Shown: one piece after another, positions 35,101 through 44,564 of the stretch | How positions within the stretch are numbered: the stretch's first letter is position 1 | Layout: every line of letters starts with the position of its first letter | DNA from: Streptomyces fumanus | GTDB taxonomy: Bacteria; Actinomycetota; Actinomycetes; Streptomycetales; Streptomycetaceae | Direction: 5' to 3' | DNA: 64,000 nucleotides | Assembly: GCF_014655295.1 (NCBI RefSeq) | Contig: NZ_BNBI01000024.1 | Span: 19,947-83,946, forward strand | The notes under the pieces: generated by a model | What the model was told of the DNA's origin: nothing | Database searches by the model: none | Seen by the model: the letters and a program-made list of their open reading frames with translations, nothing else | Position numbers and translations under genes: made by a program

Positions 35101-37530
35101 ATGCGCCCGTACAGAACCGACCGGGTCATCCCCATGGGCCGAACCATCGCCGTGTGTCTCGCCGGACTCATCTGCGCGACGCCGATCCTGACGGCGCCGC
35201 CCGCCTCCGCCGGCACCGGCACGTCCGGCACCGGCACGTCCGGCACCGTCGCGGCACAGGCCGTCAGCGACCCCGGCGCCGACCTCACCGACAACGGCGG
35301 GGCGATCAGCGCTCAGTACGAAGGAGGAAGCAGCGCGGAAGCCCACACCGCGCTGATCGACAACGACACCGCCACCAAGTACCTCACCCACCACCCGACC
35401 GGTTGGGTCCAGTACCGCTCCCCCGCTCCGGCCGCTGTCGACCGGTACACCATCACCTCGGCAAATGACGCCCCCGACCGCGACCCGTCCGACTGGACAC
35501 TGCAAGGGTCCATGAACGGCACCGACTGGTCGGTGCTCGACACCCGGGTGGGCCAGACCTTCGCGTCGCGGCACCAGACCCGCGGTTTCCCCGTCGCCAA
35601 CAGCACCGCGTATCCGTACTACCGCCTGGTGGTGTCCCGGAACGGCGGATCCCCCGCTCTGCAGATGGCGGAGTGGCAACTGTGGAGCGGAGGCGACGGT
35701 GTCCCGAAGGCACCGACCGCTCTCACCGCCTCCGCCGTGGGGAACGAGGTGGACCTGGCCTGGACGGACAACGCGTCCGACGACACCGGCTACAGCGAGA
35801 CCGGGTACCGGATCGAGCGCTCGACGGACGGAACGACGTTCACCCCCCTCGTCACCGTCGGCGCGAACATCTCCTCCTACACCGACAGCGGCCTGTCGAC
35901 GGGCAGCACGTACCACTACCGGCTCCGGGCGGTGGGGACGGGCAACGTCCTGTCCGACTACTCCAACACCGCCCGCATCCTGATCGATCCGGCGAGCGAA
36001 CCGATCGACATCACGGACCTGGCCGGTACGGTGAGCGACCAGTACGGCGTCACCGGGTCCGAGGGCCACGACATGGCCGTGGACAACAGCGTGTACAGCA
36101 AGTACCGCACCCGACACACCGCCACCTGGCTCCAGTACGCGTCGGCGGCTCGGTCCGTCGTGACGGGCTACGCCCTCGTCTCGGCGAACGACGCCCAGGA
36201 CCGGGACCCCCGCAGTTGGACTCTCCGTGCCTCGACCGACGGTACGACCTGGGCCGTGCTCGACACCCGGGCGGACGAGTCGTTCACCGACCGCGGGCAG
36301 CGCAAGAGATACACGTTCGCCAACAAGGTGCCCTATCGGTACTTCCGGCTGGACGTCACCGCGAACAACGGTTCCTCCAGCACCCAGTTCGCGGAGTGGG
36401 AGATCCTCGGCACGGGCAGCACCACGAGTGACATCCCCCTGCCGGAAGCCCCGAGCGCGCTCACGGCGACGGTCCCCGCCGGTGACCAGATCGTGCTGTC
36501 CTGGACGGACAACTCCCGGTGGGAGAGCGCGTACCGCCTGGAACGGTCCACCGACGGGACCGACTGGAACTGGTCCAGGACCCTCCCGGTGGGAACGACC
36601 CGCTACACGGACCTGGGGCTGTCCGGCAACACCACGTATGTGTACCGACTGCGCGCGGAGAACACCGCGGGTGCGTCCGCCTACACGAAACCCCTGCCGG
36701 TGACCACACCGTCGGCGGAATTCCCCGCGACCTGGCAGGAGGACTGGCTCGACCACACCGAGCTGCTGACCCAGGTGCACACCGACGCGGACGTGTCGAT
36801 CTACTTCGACAAGGACATGGACCGCTCACAGACCTGGATGAACTCCTACGTCACCAACCTGTGGAAGTACACGAAGCAGACCTACGGCGGCTTCGGCAAT
36901 GCGCGACTGGCCGCCATCTTCCACCAGAACAAGTACCGGGGCGGGCACATGGCCACGGCCTTCGATCCGGCACACCACTACCGCAACGTGATCGATCTGG
37001 GGCTCTCCAACTGGGCCGAGAACGACCCGACCACGCGGGATGTGACCTCTCACGAGATGGCGCACATCGTCGAGTTCTCCGCCAACGGCATGTCGGGCTC
37101 GCCCGCCTTCGACCTCTGGGGGGACAGCAAGTGGGCGGAGATATTCCAGTACGACGCCTACCTCGGCACCGGGCGGACCGCTGACGCCGAGCGGTTCTAC
37201 AACAACGCCATCAACAAGACGGACAGCTTCCCCCGGGCCGGTACGGCCTGGTTCAAGAACTGGTTCTTCCCCATCTGGCGCGACCACGGCAGGGGCAAGG
37301 TGTTGAACGCGTTCTTCACCCTGCAGTCGGCTCACTTCGCCCAGCACAACGGCGTGTACGTACGGGACATGAACATGGGCGAGTTCGTGCACTTCTGGAG
37401 CGGTGCGGCCGGCGTCGACCTCAAGGCACGGGCGACGACCGCCTTCGGCTGGCCGAGCGAATACGAGGCACAGCTCCGGCAGGCCCGGCTGGACTATCCC
37501 GACATCACCTACGCGTCGGCGGCGGCCTGA
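35101..37530 (+). CDS. Secreted multidomain HExxH metallopeptidase with F5/8C and fibronectin III modules
   Basis: This 809-residue exported protein has a signal peptide (cut near APPASAGTG) and then alternating modules: a discoidin/F5-8C-like domain (about 57-200), fibronectin III (201-295), a second F5-8C-like domain (300-440) and a second fibronectin III (445-535). The catalytic part (about 540-809) carries HEMAHIVEF and a downstream WAEIFQYD region that may hold the third ligand. The catalytic part resembles bacterial plant-basic-secretory-protein-like peptidases. The modular front probably targets a polysaccharide or cell surface. The substrate is unknown. Confidence 0.87.
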   Translation: MRPYRTDRVIPMGRTIAVCLAGLICATPILTAPPASAGTGTSGTGTSGTVAAQAVSDPGADLTDNGGAISAQYEGGSSAEAHTALIDNDTATKYLTHHPTGWVQYRSPAPAAVDRYTITSANDAPDRDPSDWTLQGSMNGTDWSVLDTRVGQTFASRHQTRGFPVANSTAYPYYRLVVSRNGGSPALQMAEWQLWSGGDGVPKAPTALTASAVGNEVDLAWTDNASDDTGYSETGYRIERSTDGTTFTPLVTVGANISSYTDSGLSTGSTYHYRLRAVGTGNVLSDYSNTARILIDPASEPIDITDLAGTVSDQYGVTGSEGHDMAVDNSVYSKYRTRHTATWLQYASAARSVVTGYALVSANDAQDRDPRSWTLRASTDGTTWAVLDTRADESFTDRGQRKRYTFANKVPYRYFRLDVTANNGSSSTQFAEWEILGTGSTTSDIPLPEAPSALTATVPAGDQIVLSWTDNSRWESAYRLERSTDGTDWNWSRTLPVGTTRYTDLGLSGNTTYVYRLRAENTAGASAYTKPLPVTTPSAEFPATWQEDWLDHTELLTQVHTDADVSIYFDKDMDRSQTWMNSYVTNLWKYTKQTYGGFGNARLAAIFHQNKYRGGHMATAFDPAHHYRNVIDLGLSNWAENDPTTRDVTSHEMAHIVEFSANGMSGSPAFDLWGDSKWAEIFQYDAYLGTGRTADAERFYNNAINKTDSFPRAGTAWFKNWFFPIWRDHGRGKVLNAFFTLQSAHFAQHNGVYVRDMNMGEFVHFWSGAAGVDLKARATTAFGWPSEYEAQLRQARLDYPDITYASAAA

Positions 37531-37614
37531 CCCCGCGCCGCATCACCGGACCGGTGCGTCGAACCGGTATGCGTGCCGCCGCGTTGTCCAGGCTGAACGA
37601 GGAAAGGACCCAGC

Positions 37615-38103
37615 ATGACTTCCGCCGCAGAGGCGACCACGTCCGTGGACCACGTGCCCGCAGGATCGGCCCACCAGGTCGAGGTCCACTTCGAGGATCT
37701 CGACGCCACGGGTGTGCTGCACAACTCGCGTTACCCCCTGTTGGCGGAGCACGCCTTCTCCGCCTTCTGGCGCAGCCACGGCTGGCATCCCGACCCGGCC
37801 CGCTCCGCCTTCTCCGACTCGGTGCAGGTCGTGCGCACACAGAGCATCACCTATCACTTCCCGATCACGGAGCCCGGCCCGGTCACGGTCCGGTTCTGGT
37901 TCGACCGGGCCGGACGCACCAGTTACACGTACGCGTACCGGATCGAGTCCACCGACGGCTCGACGCTGTACGCCGACGGGACCCGGGTGCAGATCAACCT
38001 CGATGCCAAGACGCTGGCGCCCAAGGAACTGAGCGACGGCATACGGGCGATCGCCGCCCCCTACCTGCGGGCGGCCTCGGATACGCCCGCCGACGGCCGG
38101 TGA
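37615..38103 (+). CDS. Hotdog-fold acyl-CoA thioesterase (4HBT/YbgC-like)
   Basis: This 162-residue cytoplasmic thioesterase has the 4-hydroxybenzoyl-CoA thioesterase signature HFEDLDATGVLHNSRYPLL, containing the active-site Asp, and later the central helix region AEHAFSAFWRSHGW. It hydrolyses acyl-CoA or acyl-carrier thioesters in the family; the acyl group is unknown. GAGGAAAGG precedes the ATG. It converges with the A-KR-like gene, so it might serve the same metabolic setting, but this is inference. Confidence 0.91.
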   Translation: MTSAAEATTSVDHVPAGSAHQVEVHFEDLDATGVLHNSRYPLLAEHAFSAFWRSHGWHPDPARSAFSDSVQVVRTQSITYHFPITEPGPVTVRFWFDRAGRTSYTYAYRIESTDGSTLYADGTRVQINLDAKTLAPKELSDGIRAIAAPYLRAASDTPADGR

Positions 38104-38204
38104 GCACGGCCCGAAGCGGCGTCCACCGGTCGATGTGACCCCGACGGCCCGTCCTCCCTGCGGGGAGCGGGCCGTCCGCCCGCGCCCCGCGAGAGGACAT
38201 GGCG

Positions 38205-40538
38205 TCACCGCGTGACGAGGCGTTCGAGTACGCGCCCCGTCTCCGCCACCGGCAGTCCCCGGGCGACACCGGTACATACGGTGCGAGGAGCAGTGTCCGG
38301 CTGGAAGCGGGCGAGGGCGTCCAGCAGGCCGTCCGCGGCCGCGTGGTCCGGTCGGCCGGCGTCCCCGGACAGCGGGAACGCGCGGGCGCAGTACAGGGCG
38401 TAGAGGGGCTGGTAGCGGGCGATCAACCGCTCGGTCAGCGCTACCGCTCGCAGTGTGGCCTCCGTCGCGGACCATCGTGCCGCGGCTCCCTGGTGGCCGG
38501 AGCCGGTACCGACCGCTTGTACGATCCCGGCCAAGCGGCCGGAGTACACGGCGAACCGGTCGGCCACGGCTCGGGGTTCGGTCCTGGCGAGGTCTGCCTC
38601 GACGAAGGTGACCCGGTCGCCGCGGTCGCGCAGCGCGGCGGGCAGGTGGAAACGTCGGGCGACGAGGACGATGTCACCGTCGGTGTGGTCCAGCAGCCAG
38701 GAGGATATGCCGCTGCCGAGGGCTCCGGTGTCCCCCATGACCAGATGGACCGGCCGGGCGGGCCACGGGGGCGACGGGTCGCCCGGGTGGGTGTGCGCGG
38801 GCAGGAGCGGGAGCGTGTGGTCGGGTGGTGCGGGGAGTCGCGGGGCCGGCTGCCACCAGTAGTCGCGGCGCAGCGCGAGCCGACGGGGTGGCGGACAGCC
38901 GGTGGCGGCCTCGGCCATGACCGTGGCCAGGGCCGGCGCCCAGTCCCGGGTGTCCGGGCCGGACAGATCGACCCAGTGACTGTCGCCCGGGAGAGCCGGG
39001 TGCTGCCCCTCCTTGTCGGCCCCCTGGGCCATGGCGCCGGCGAGCAGGGCGAGCCCCGGGTGGCGCACCGGACCCTCGACGGGCTGGGCGTTGTGCGACA
39101 GCCACCACACGCGCACCGGCGGAGTCCCGGACATACCGCGCAGTGCCGTCAGCAGGGCGGTCGGGGCGTCGAGACAGGCTCGTCGGGCCTCGTCGAGGGA
39201 GTGTCGCTCCAGCGTGCCGGGGACCGCGAGGGGCAACCCGTGCAGCCAGTCCAGGCCCGCGGGCTCCCGCGCGGCCAGCTCGGTGAGGAGCGCGCGCAGC
39301 GAGCCGGGATCGAAGGGGTCGACCTCGTAGAGACCGTCCGTCCGACGGGAGTAGGCGGAACCCGCGCAGACCCGGACGATACGCGCGTGGGTGGCCTCGA
39401 AGGGCTGCCACTGCGCGGCGGCGGTGGCCTCCCGTGTCAGTGCCACCAGGACACGTCCCGGGGCCGCTACCGTCGGCGGGGCGGCGACCGCGCGACGCAG
39501 ACGGACCCACGCGGGCGGGTGCGGCCGGTGAGCCTCGGTCAGCCGCGCACCGGTGCGGTCGGCCGGGTCGGGCCGCCGAGCCGGCCGAGCGGGCGCGGAC
39601 CGGTGGCCGGACGTATGCCGATGCCGCTCGGGCCGCGCCAGGATCAGGTGACCGCCCCCGCACAGAGTGACGGCCGCCCGGTGAATCATCGCGTCGACAG
39701 GTGGTCCCTGCCATATGAATTCTGCCGGGACCGGGTCGCACCGCTGTCGCAGCCCGGGCGGGACCTGGCGGGACGCCCGGGGGTCGGTGGCAGCAGCGGT
39801 GGGGAAGACGTACAGCGGGCGGGGTGCCGCGCCCGGCGGTGGTGCGACGGGGACCGCGACACCGGGCAGGCGGGGGTCCGTGACCGGCAAGGATCCGTCC
39901 AGGGGGTTCAGCAGGTGCCGGCGCGGTCCGGCGGGGGTCACGTCGTCCAGTTCGGCTGCCTGCTGCGGTGTCACCAGAACCCATGACGGGCCGGTCCTTG
40001 CCAGGGCCTGGCGCAGCAGCTCGGGTGGATCGGCAGGGTCGAGCGGCACGGTGGTGATGTTCAGTCCGGCCAGGGCCAGGAGCGCCACCACGTGTTCGAG
40101 CGTGGGCTGCATGTACAAGGCGACGCGGGCCAGGTGGTCCGCGTCCGCCGAGGGTGGCGGGCAGTGGTCCGCGAGGTCCGCCGCCAGGGCCATGACGTGG
40201 CTCCGCAGCTCGGTGTAGGTCAGAGTGCGGCCGCCGCCCGTCAGCGCCGGCGCGTCCGGGGAACGCCGGACCTGCCGTGCGAACTCCTCGGCGACCTCGG
40301 TCGTGGAGGGCGGGACATGGCCGTCCTCAGCACAGCCGGGAGCCCCCAGCGCCCGCCGTTGGTCCGCCACCGGCTCGGCCGGGGGCCCGGGCGAATCTGC
40401 TCCGAGCCTTTCCAGGGCCTCGACGAGCGACCCCGCTGCCCGGGGCTCGCGGGCGTCGTCCCGCGCGCTCTCGCCTTGGTCCGTGGCGGATGCCGGGCAG
40501 AAGGCACTGAGGAGAGACGGGGGCCGGTCGTCGGTCAT
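38205..40538 (-). CDS. Degenerate adenylation-ketoreductase fusion (NRPS/PKS-like pseudoenzyme)
   Basis: This 777-residue protein starts at ATG 40538 after GGAGGAACACG. Residues about 65-300 resemble the front of an NRPS adenylation domain (ALTGGGRTLTYTELRSHVM, then VPLDPADPPELLRQAL), but the ATP-binding core motifs and the later A-domain motifs are missing; the usual TSG motif reads FPTAAATDP. Residues about 570-775 resemble a modular ketoreductase: Rossmann GDTGALGSGISSWLL and IVLVARRFHLPAALRDRG. The catalytic Tyr of the YxxxN motif is His732 (PDHAAADGLLDAL) and the Ser is lost. No carrier-protein site is present. It may be a scaffold or a remnant; the open frame and codon use argue it is still expressed. 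Confidence 0.82.
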   Translation of the reverse strand: MTDDRPPSLLSAFCPASATDQGESARDDAREPRAAGSLVEALERLGADSPGPPAEPVADQRRALGAPGCAEDGHVPPSTTEVAEEFARQVRRSPDAPALTGGGRTLTYTELRSHVMALAADLADHCPPPSADADHLARVALYMQPTLEHVVALLALAGLNITTVPLDPADPPELLRQALARTGPSWVLVTPQQAAELDDVTPAGPRRHLLNPLDGSLPVTDPRLPGVAVPVAPPPGAAPRPLYVFPTAAATDPRASRQVPPGLRQRCDPVPAEFIWQGPPVDAMIHRAAVTLCGGGHLILARPERHRHTSGHRSAPARPARRPDPADRTGARLTEAHRPHPPAWVRLRRAVAAPPTVAAPGRVLVALTREATAAAQWQPFEATHARIVRVCAGSAYSRRTDGLYEVDPFDPGSLRALLTELAAREPAGLDWLHGLPLAVPGTLERHSLDEARRACLDAPTALLTALRGMSGTPPVRVWWLSHNAQPVEGPVRHPGLALLAGAMAQGADKEGQHPALPGDSHWVDLSGPDTRDWAPALATVMAEAATGCPPPRRLALRRDYWWQPAPRLPAPPDHTLPLLPAHTHPGDPSPPWPARPVHLVMGDTGALGSGISSWLLDHTDGDIVLVARRFHLPAALRDRGDRVTFVEADLARTEPRAVADRFAVYSGRLAGIVQAVGTGSGHQGAAARWSATEATLRAVALTERLIARYQPLYALYCARAFPLSGDAGRPDHAAADGLLDALARFQPDTAPRTVCTGVARGLPVAETGRVLERLVTR

Positions 40539-40904
40539 CGTGTTCCTCCGGTAGCGGCGTGGCCGGACGGGCGGATCACCGAAGACGGCGGTCGAACGAC
40601 GCGAGGCGATGATCGCCGGCAAGGCCGTTCTCCCCCTCGTGAGTCCGGTGCGCATCCGCCGCTGTGCCGGTCGAAAGCGCCGCCCGGTGAGGGGAGACGG
40701 GCCGGGGCGGCGCCTTCCTTGTGAAGCAACGTCCTGATGACCGATCGGGTTCGAATCCCGGTCCGCAGCTCCGGCAGGGCACGCCGGAACGAGGTCGCTC
40801 CCGTGGCAGCAAGGCGACGGCAAGTGCCGGTCAAGCCCCTCCTCCCACACTGGTGACGCCCTCGACGAGGGGCATCGGACCGAAGAAATCGGGGGCACCA
40901 CCTC
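40539..40904. other. Divergent promoter region with a tRNA T-arm-like sequence
   Basis: No gene is supported between the A-KR-like gene and the sigma factor gene. At 40747-40761, GGGTTCGAATCCCGG resembles a tRNA T-arm, with a short stem and TTCGAAT loop. No acceptor, D or anticodon arm was recognised around it, so a complete tRNA gene is not claimed. Confidence 0.4.
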
Positions 40905-41534
40905 ATGACGCAGACCGCCTTGGAAACACCGCCGGACACCTTCGTCACCGGAGCCCGTGACGTGCTCCGCGTCGAGGACCCGCTACGCACCGACGATGCC
41001 GGGGCGGACTGCGAACGCTTCGTACGCACGATCTACGAGCGGCACGGCCGCGCGCTGCTGCGCTTCGCGGCGCGTCTGCTCGGTGGTGACTGGGATCACG
41101 CCGAGGACATCCTCCAGGAGGCCACGCTCCGAGCCTGGCGTCACATCGGCCTGCTGGGCCGGCAGCAGGAGGAAGGCTTGCGCCCTTGGCTTTTCACCGT
41201 CGTGCGCAACCTGGTGATCGACGACCACCGGGCGCGTGCCATCCGGCCCGCCACCGCTTGCACCCTGGACCAGGTCGTCATCCCCATCGACGACGAGGTG
41301 GAACGCACCCTGACCCGCCACACGGTCACCGACGCCCTGCACGACCTGACCGTCCAGCAGCAGCAGATCATCCACCGTACGTACTTCCTGCGCCAGAGTG
41401 TCGCCGAGGTGTCGCAGGCGCTCGGCATCCCCCAGGGCACGGTCAAGTCCCGCACCTACTACGCCATACGGGCCCTGAGGACCGCGCTGCACGAGCGGGG
41501 TGTCAAGGCCCCGGGGGAAGTGAGCACCACTTGA
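40905..41534 (+). CDS. ECF-type RNA polymerase sigma factor
   Basis: This 209-residue sigma factor has region 2 (FVRTIYERHGRALLRFAARLL, then DILQEATLRAWRHI) and region 4 (QQIIHRTYFLRQSVAEVSQ, GIPQGTVKSRTYYAIRAL), the latter a typical helix-turn-helix. It resembles the SigL-like actinobacterial ECF subgroup. The N-terminal 30 residues are unstructured. It is followed 69 bases later by the SARP regulator gene in the same direction, so the two may be co-transcribed. A cognate anti-sigma is not immediately adjacent; a small zinc-finger protein 2.7 kb downstream is a candidate. Confidence 0.93.
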   Translation: MTQTALETPPDTFVTGARDVLRVEDPLRTDDAGADCERFVRTIYERHGRALLRFAARLLGGDWDHAEDILQEATLRAWRHIGLLGRQQEEGLRPWLFTVVRNLVIDDHRARAIRPATACTLDQVVIPIDDEVERTLTRHTVTDALHDLTVQQQQIIHRTYFLRQSVAEVSQALGIPQGTVKSRTYYAIRALRTALHERGVKAPGEVSTT

Positions 41535-41603
41535 GCAGCACTCGGCCTGTGAAGTGAGCAGTCCTTCCCGCGAGGGTGGCGGCGAAGTGAGAGAGGTGCC
41601 GCC

Positions 41604-43565
41604 ATGGAGTTCCGTCTGCTGGGTCCGTTGGAAGTCCAACGAGACAACGAGGTGCTGGACCTGGGCCCGCCCAAGCGGCGTGCTCTGCTCCTGCGCCTGT
41701 TGCTGGCGAACGGCCAGACGGTCGGTGTGGACCGGCTCTGCGACGACTTGTGGGACGGGAGTCCCCCGCCCAGCGCCATGTCCTCGGTGCACGCGCACAT
41801 CAGCCGGCTGCGCATGGTCCTGGAACCCGAACGGGCACGCAAGGAGCAGGCGAAGGTCCTGCGCAGCGTCCCTACCGGGTACGCCCTGCGCGTGCCGCCG
41901 GACATGCTGGACTCGGTGCGGTTCGAGCGGATGGTGCAGCAGGCACACGCGCTGTCCTCCCGGGGCCGCATCGGCGAGGCCCGCCAGGAGGCCGAGCGCT
42001 CACTCGGCGTGTGGCGCGGCGCCCCGCTCCTCGACGCGTACCAGCACCGGTTCGCCGAGGGAGAAGCGGCCCGGCTGGAGGCGCTCAAGCTGTCCGTCGA
42101 GGAACTGTGCACCACCCTGCTGCTGCAGGAGGGCCAGATAGCCCAGGCGATCATCGGCGCGGAGCGGCTCATCGAACGCGATCCCCTGCGCGAGGCGTCC
42201 TGGGCGATGCTGATGCGCGCCCTGTACTTCGCCGGGCGGCACGCCGAGGCACTCCAGCGCTACGAGACCGTCCGCGCCCTGCTCGCCCGCGACCTCGGCC
42301 TCGATCCGGGACCCGCCCTGCGCGAGACCCAGATGGCCATCCTCCGGCACGACACCACGACACTGCGACCGCCGCCGCAAAGGATCCTCCTGGCCGCGGC
42401 CCCCCCGGGCGAGACCGTGACCCCGCCGAACGCCGCTGGCCCGTCGCTGCCGGGCAGGGAGCGGGAACTGACGCGGTTGTCCGGGCTGCTGCGGGACGCC
42501 GCCACGGGACACACCCGCTGGGCGGTGGTGACGGGGGCGCCGGGGACCGGCAAGACGCGCATCGCCGACGAACTCGTCAAGTCGGCCGCCGCAGCCGGTT
42601 TCGACACCGCGTACGCGCGGTGCACGGGGAACACCGGTCCCCAGTCGGGCGTCCGTGACAGAACACTCGACCGGCTTGTGCGGACGATGGACACCCTGAC
42701 CGACACCGCCGAGGCCAGACCCGCTTTCTGCGTGTTGGAGGACGTCCACCGAGCCTCCGCCGACGTGCGGGAGTTCCTGTCGTCCTACGCGAGATCGGTG
42801 CGTCATGCCTCCTTGTGCGTCCTGCTCACGGCGTCGGACGCACCGGGCCCCGATACGGAGCGGCTGCTGGCCGAGCTGGCGGTCTGTGATGCCGAGCAGA
42901 TCGAACTCGCTCCGCTGACGGAGAGCGACGTACGCCAGATCGTCTCCACGGAAGCGGACGGGGCCGTACCGGCCGACATGGCACCCGAGATGTTCGCCTT
43001 GAGCGGTGGCAATCCCTTCCTGCTGACGCAACTGGTGAAGCAAGCGGCGAGCCGCCGGGACACACCGGACGAGCGCCTGCCCGTGCCTCCGGCGATCCAG
43101 AGCATCGTCCGCGCCCGGCTCGCCGGACTGTCCCCCGCGGCACGACAAGTCGTCGAGTGCGCGGCCGTGTCCGGAGACGAACCCGACATGGAACTCGTCT
43201 CCCAGCTCGCGGAGATGCGCATCGGCGTGGTCCTCGAACTGGCTGACCAAGCCGTGGCGGCTCGACTGCTGTCGTGGGACGAGAGCCGGCTGACACAGGC
43301 ATCGGGCGGTTACCGCTTCACGGCGGGCGTGCTGTTGCGCGGCGTCCTGATGCAGCTCAGTCCGGCGCGGCGGCAGATCCTTCATGCCAGGGCCGCTCGC
43401 CTGCTGGCCGCGCGGACAGGCTGGGACGACCAGGACATCGCCACCCATGTGGTGATGGCGGGGCCGGCCCTGCCGGCGGAGGAGAGTGAGCGGGCCCTGC
43501 GGTTCGTGTCCGCGTCCGTCGGCCTTCCGCGCGCGGTCGCCGTGGGGAGCGACCGGAGGGCGTGA
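41604..43565 (+). CDS. SARP-family regulator with truncated AAA ATPase domain
   Basis: This 653-residue protein has an OmpR-like winged helix (residues about 1-95, MEFRLLGPLEVQRDNEVLDL) and a bacterial transcriptional activation domain (about 100-245, ending QRYETVRALLARDLGLDPG). This is the AfsR/SARP arrangement that activates secondary metabolite genes through direct heptameric repeats. An ATPase domain follows (Walker A TGAPGTGKTRIADEL; VLEDVHRA as Walker B). Full AfsR proteins continue with TPRs, which are missing here. The short C-terminal end after LPRAVAVGSDRR may be truncated or a natural variant. Its gene follows the ECF sigma gene. Confidence 0.92.
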   Translation: MEFRLLGPLEVQRDNEVLDLGPPKRRALLLRLLLANGQTVGVDRLCDDLWDGSPPPSAMSSVHAHISRLRMVLEPERARKEQAKVLRSVPTGYALRVPPDMLDSVRFERMVQQAHALSSRGRIGEARQEAERSLGVWRGAPLLDAYQHRFAEGEAARLEALKLSVEELCTTLLLQEGQIAQAIIGAERLIERDPLREASWAMLMRALYFAGRHAEALQRYETVRALLARDLGLDPGPALRETQMAILRHDTTTLRPPPQRILLAAAPPGETVTPPNAAGPSLPGRERELTRLSGLLRDAATGHTRWAVVTGAPGTGKTRIADELVKSAAAAGFDTAYARCTGNTGPQSGVRDRTLDRLVRTMDTLTDTAEARPAFCVLEDVHRASADVREFLSSYARSVRHASLCVLLTASDAPGPDTERLLAELAVCDAEQIELAPLTESDVRQIVSTEADGAVPADMAPEMFALSGGNPFLLTQLVKQAASRRDTPDERLPVPPAIQSIVRARLAGLSPAARQVVECAAVSGDEPDMELVSQLAEMRIGVVLELADQAVAARLLSWDESRLTQASGGYRFTAGVLLRGVLMQLSPARRQILHARAARLLAARTGWDDQDIATHVVMAGPALPAEESERALRFVSASVGLPRAVAVGSDRRA

Positions 43566-43720
43566 GTGCCGGCCCGGGCCGCCGGGACGGAGTGCTTCCG
43601 GGTCCGGTCGGCCGGTCACCGCCGTGAGCGAACCGAGATCACCACTCACTTCCGTACACCGGACCGGAACGCCTTTCCACCGTACACACCAGTGACCGGA
43701 ACACGACAGAAGGAGCAGGA

Positions 43721-44158
43721 ATGCATCTGACGCGACGAAAGATCCGGGCGTTCTCAGCCGTTGCCGCATTGGCGGGAGCGATCGGCCTGGGAACGGCCCA
43801 TGCGCCCGGCGCCATGGCATCGGCCGCCGATTGCCCCGACAAGAAGTTCTGCCTGTGGGAGCACGCCGCCTATCAGGGTGCGATCGCCTACTCCAGCAAT
43901 CCGCAACCGGACCTCCACGGCTTCAACGACAAGGCGACGTCGTTCTGGAACCGGACCGACGGATGGATCACCGTCTACGACGAGACGAACTACCGAAAGG
44001 TCTGCTGGGAGATCCCCCCGGGGGGTTACAGCGCGCAGGGCGGTCGAGACTACATCCCTGACGCGTGGGTGAATACCGCGTTCAACGATATGGCGTCGTC
44101 GTTCAAGCCCGGCCGCTGCGTGGAGGACGGGGTGATGCTGCGCTGGACCTTCGCCTGA
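43721..44158 (+). CDS. Secreted peptidase inhibitor family I36-like protein
   Basis: This 145-residue exported protein has a signal peptide ending near PGAMASAAD. The mature part has conserved Cys and the pattern CPDKKFCLWEHAAYQG, TSFWNRTDGWITVYDE, then CWEIPPGGY. This beta-gamma-crystallin-like fold is shared with the Streptomyces metalloproteinase inhibitor SMPI. Family members inhibit secreted metalloproteases; two such proteases (3906-6254 and 35101-37530) are encoded nearby, but a link is only inference. AAGGAGCAGGA precedes the ATG. Confidence 0.9.
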   Translation: MHLTRRKIRAFSAVAALAGAIGLGTAHAPGAMASAADCPDKKFCLWEHAAYQGAIAYSSNPQPDLHGFNDKATSFWNRTDGWITVYDETNYRKVCWEIPPGGYSAQGGRDYIPDAWVNTAFNDMASSFKPGRCVEDGVMLRWTFA

Positions 44159-44278
44159 CCGGAGAGGGCCGCCGGCAGAGGGTGCCGGGACGGTGGCGTG
44201 CCGTGGGATGAACCCGTGCGACCGGGCGGTCGTTGAGCCAGGCGAAGCGCGGGGTTGTCGACGGCACGGGAAGTGACC

Positions 44279-44479
44279 ATGAACTGTGAGCAGGTACGGA
44301 TCGATGTGGCGACCGAAGCGGTGACCGGAGAAGCCCAGCCCGACAAGGACCTGCGCGACGCGCATCTCCTTCGGTGCCTGCCGTGCTGGCTGGAACGGGC
44401 GGAGCTGCGCGGAGTCGTGGCCGTCCTGTCCGTCATGGTGCCGGACCAGTCACCCGGCCCGCACCGGTTCTCTCACTGA
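44279..44479 (+). CDS. Small zinc-finger (ZAS-like) protein
   Basis: This 66-residue protein begins MNCEQVRIDVATEAVTGE and contains H-x3-C-x2-C as HLLRCLPC, like the N-terminal zinc-binding region of anti-sigma factors. The early Cys (NCEQV) fits the fourth position of the motif. It has no membrane helix. The gene sits just downstream of the I36-like protein and 2.7 kb after the ECF sigma. GTG 44273 is an alternative start. It could be a soluble anti-sigma factor. Confidence 0.65.
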   Translation: MNCEQVRIDVATEAVTGEAQPDKDLRDAHLLRCLPCWLERAELRGVVAVLSVMVPDQSPGPHRFSH

Positions 44480-44564
44480 CCGCCGGGACGGTGGCCGGCT
44501 TGCTCACGGAAGACGCCGCCGGCGGTCTCGGGAACGAGACCGCCGGCGACGTTCTGCGGCAGGC

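Noticed and set aside
34513..36780. 755-codon leftward ORF over the MFS and F5/8C protease genes
   Set aside because: Covers two clear genes on the opposite strand; no domain recognised.
40740..40765. Complete tRNA gene
   Set aside because: Only a T-arm-like stretch is visible; acceptor, D and anticodon arms are not recognised.
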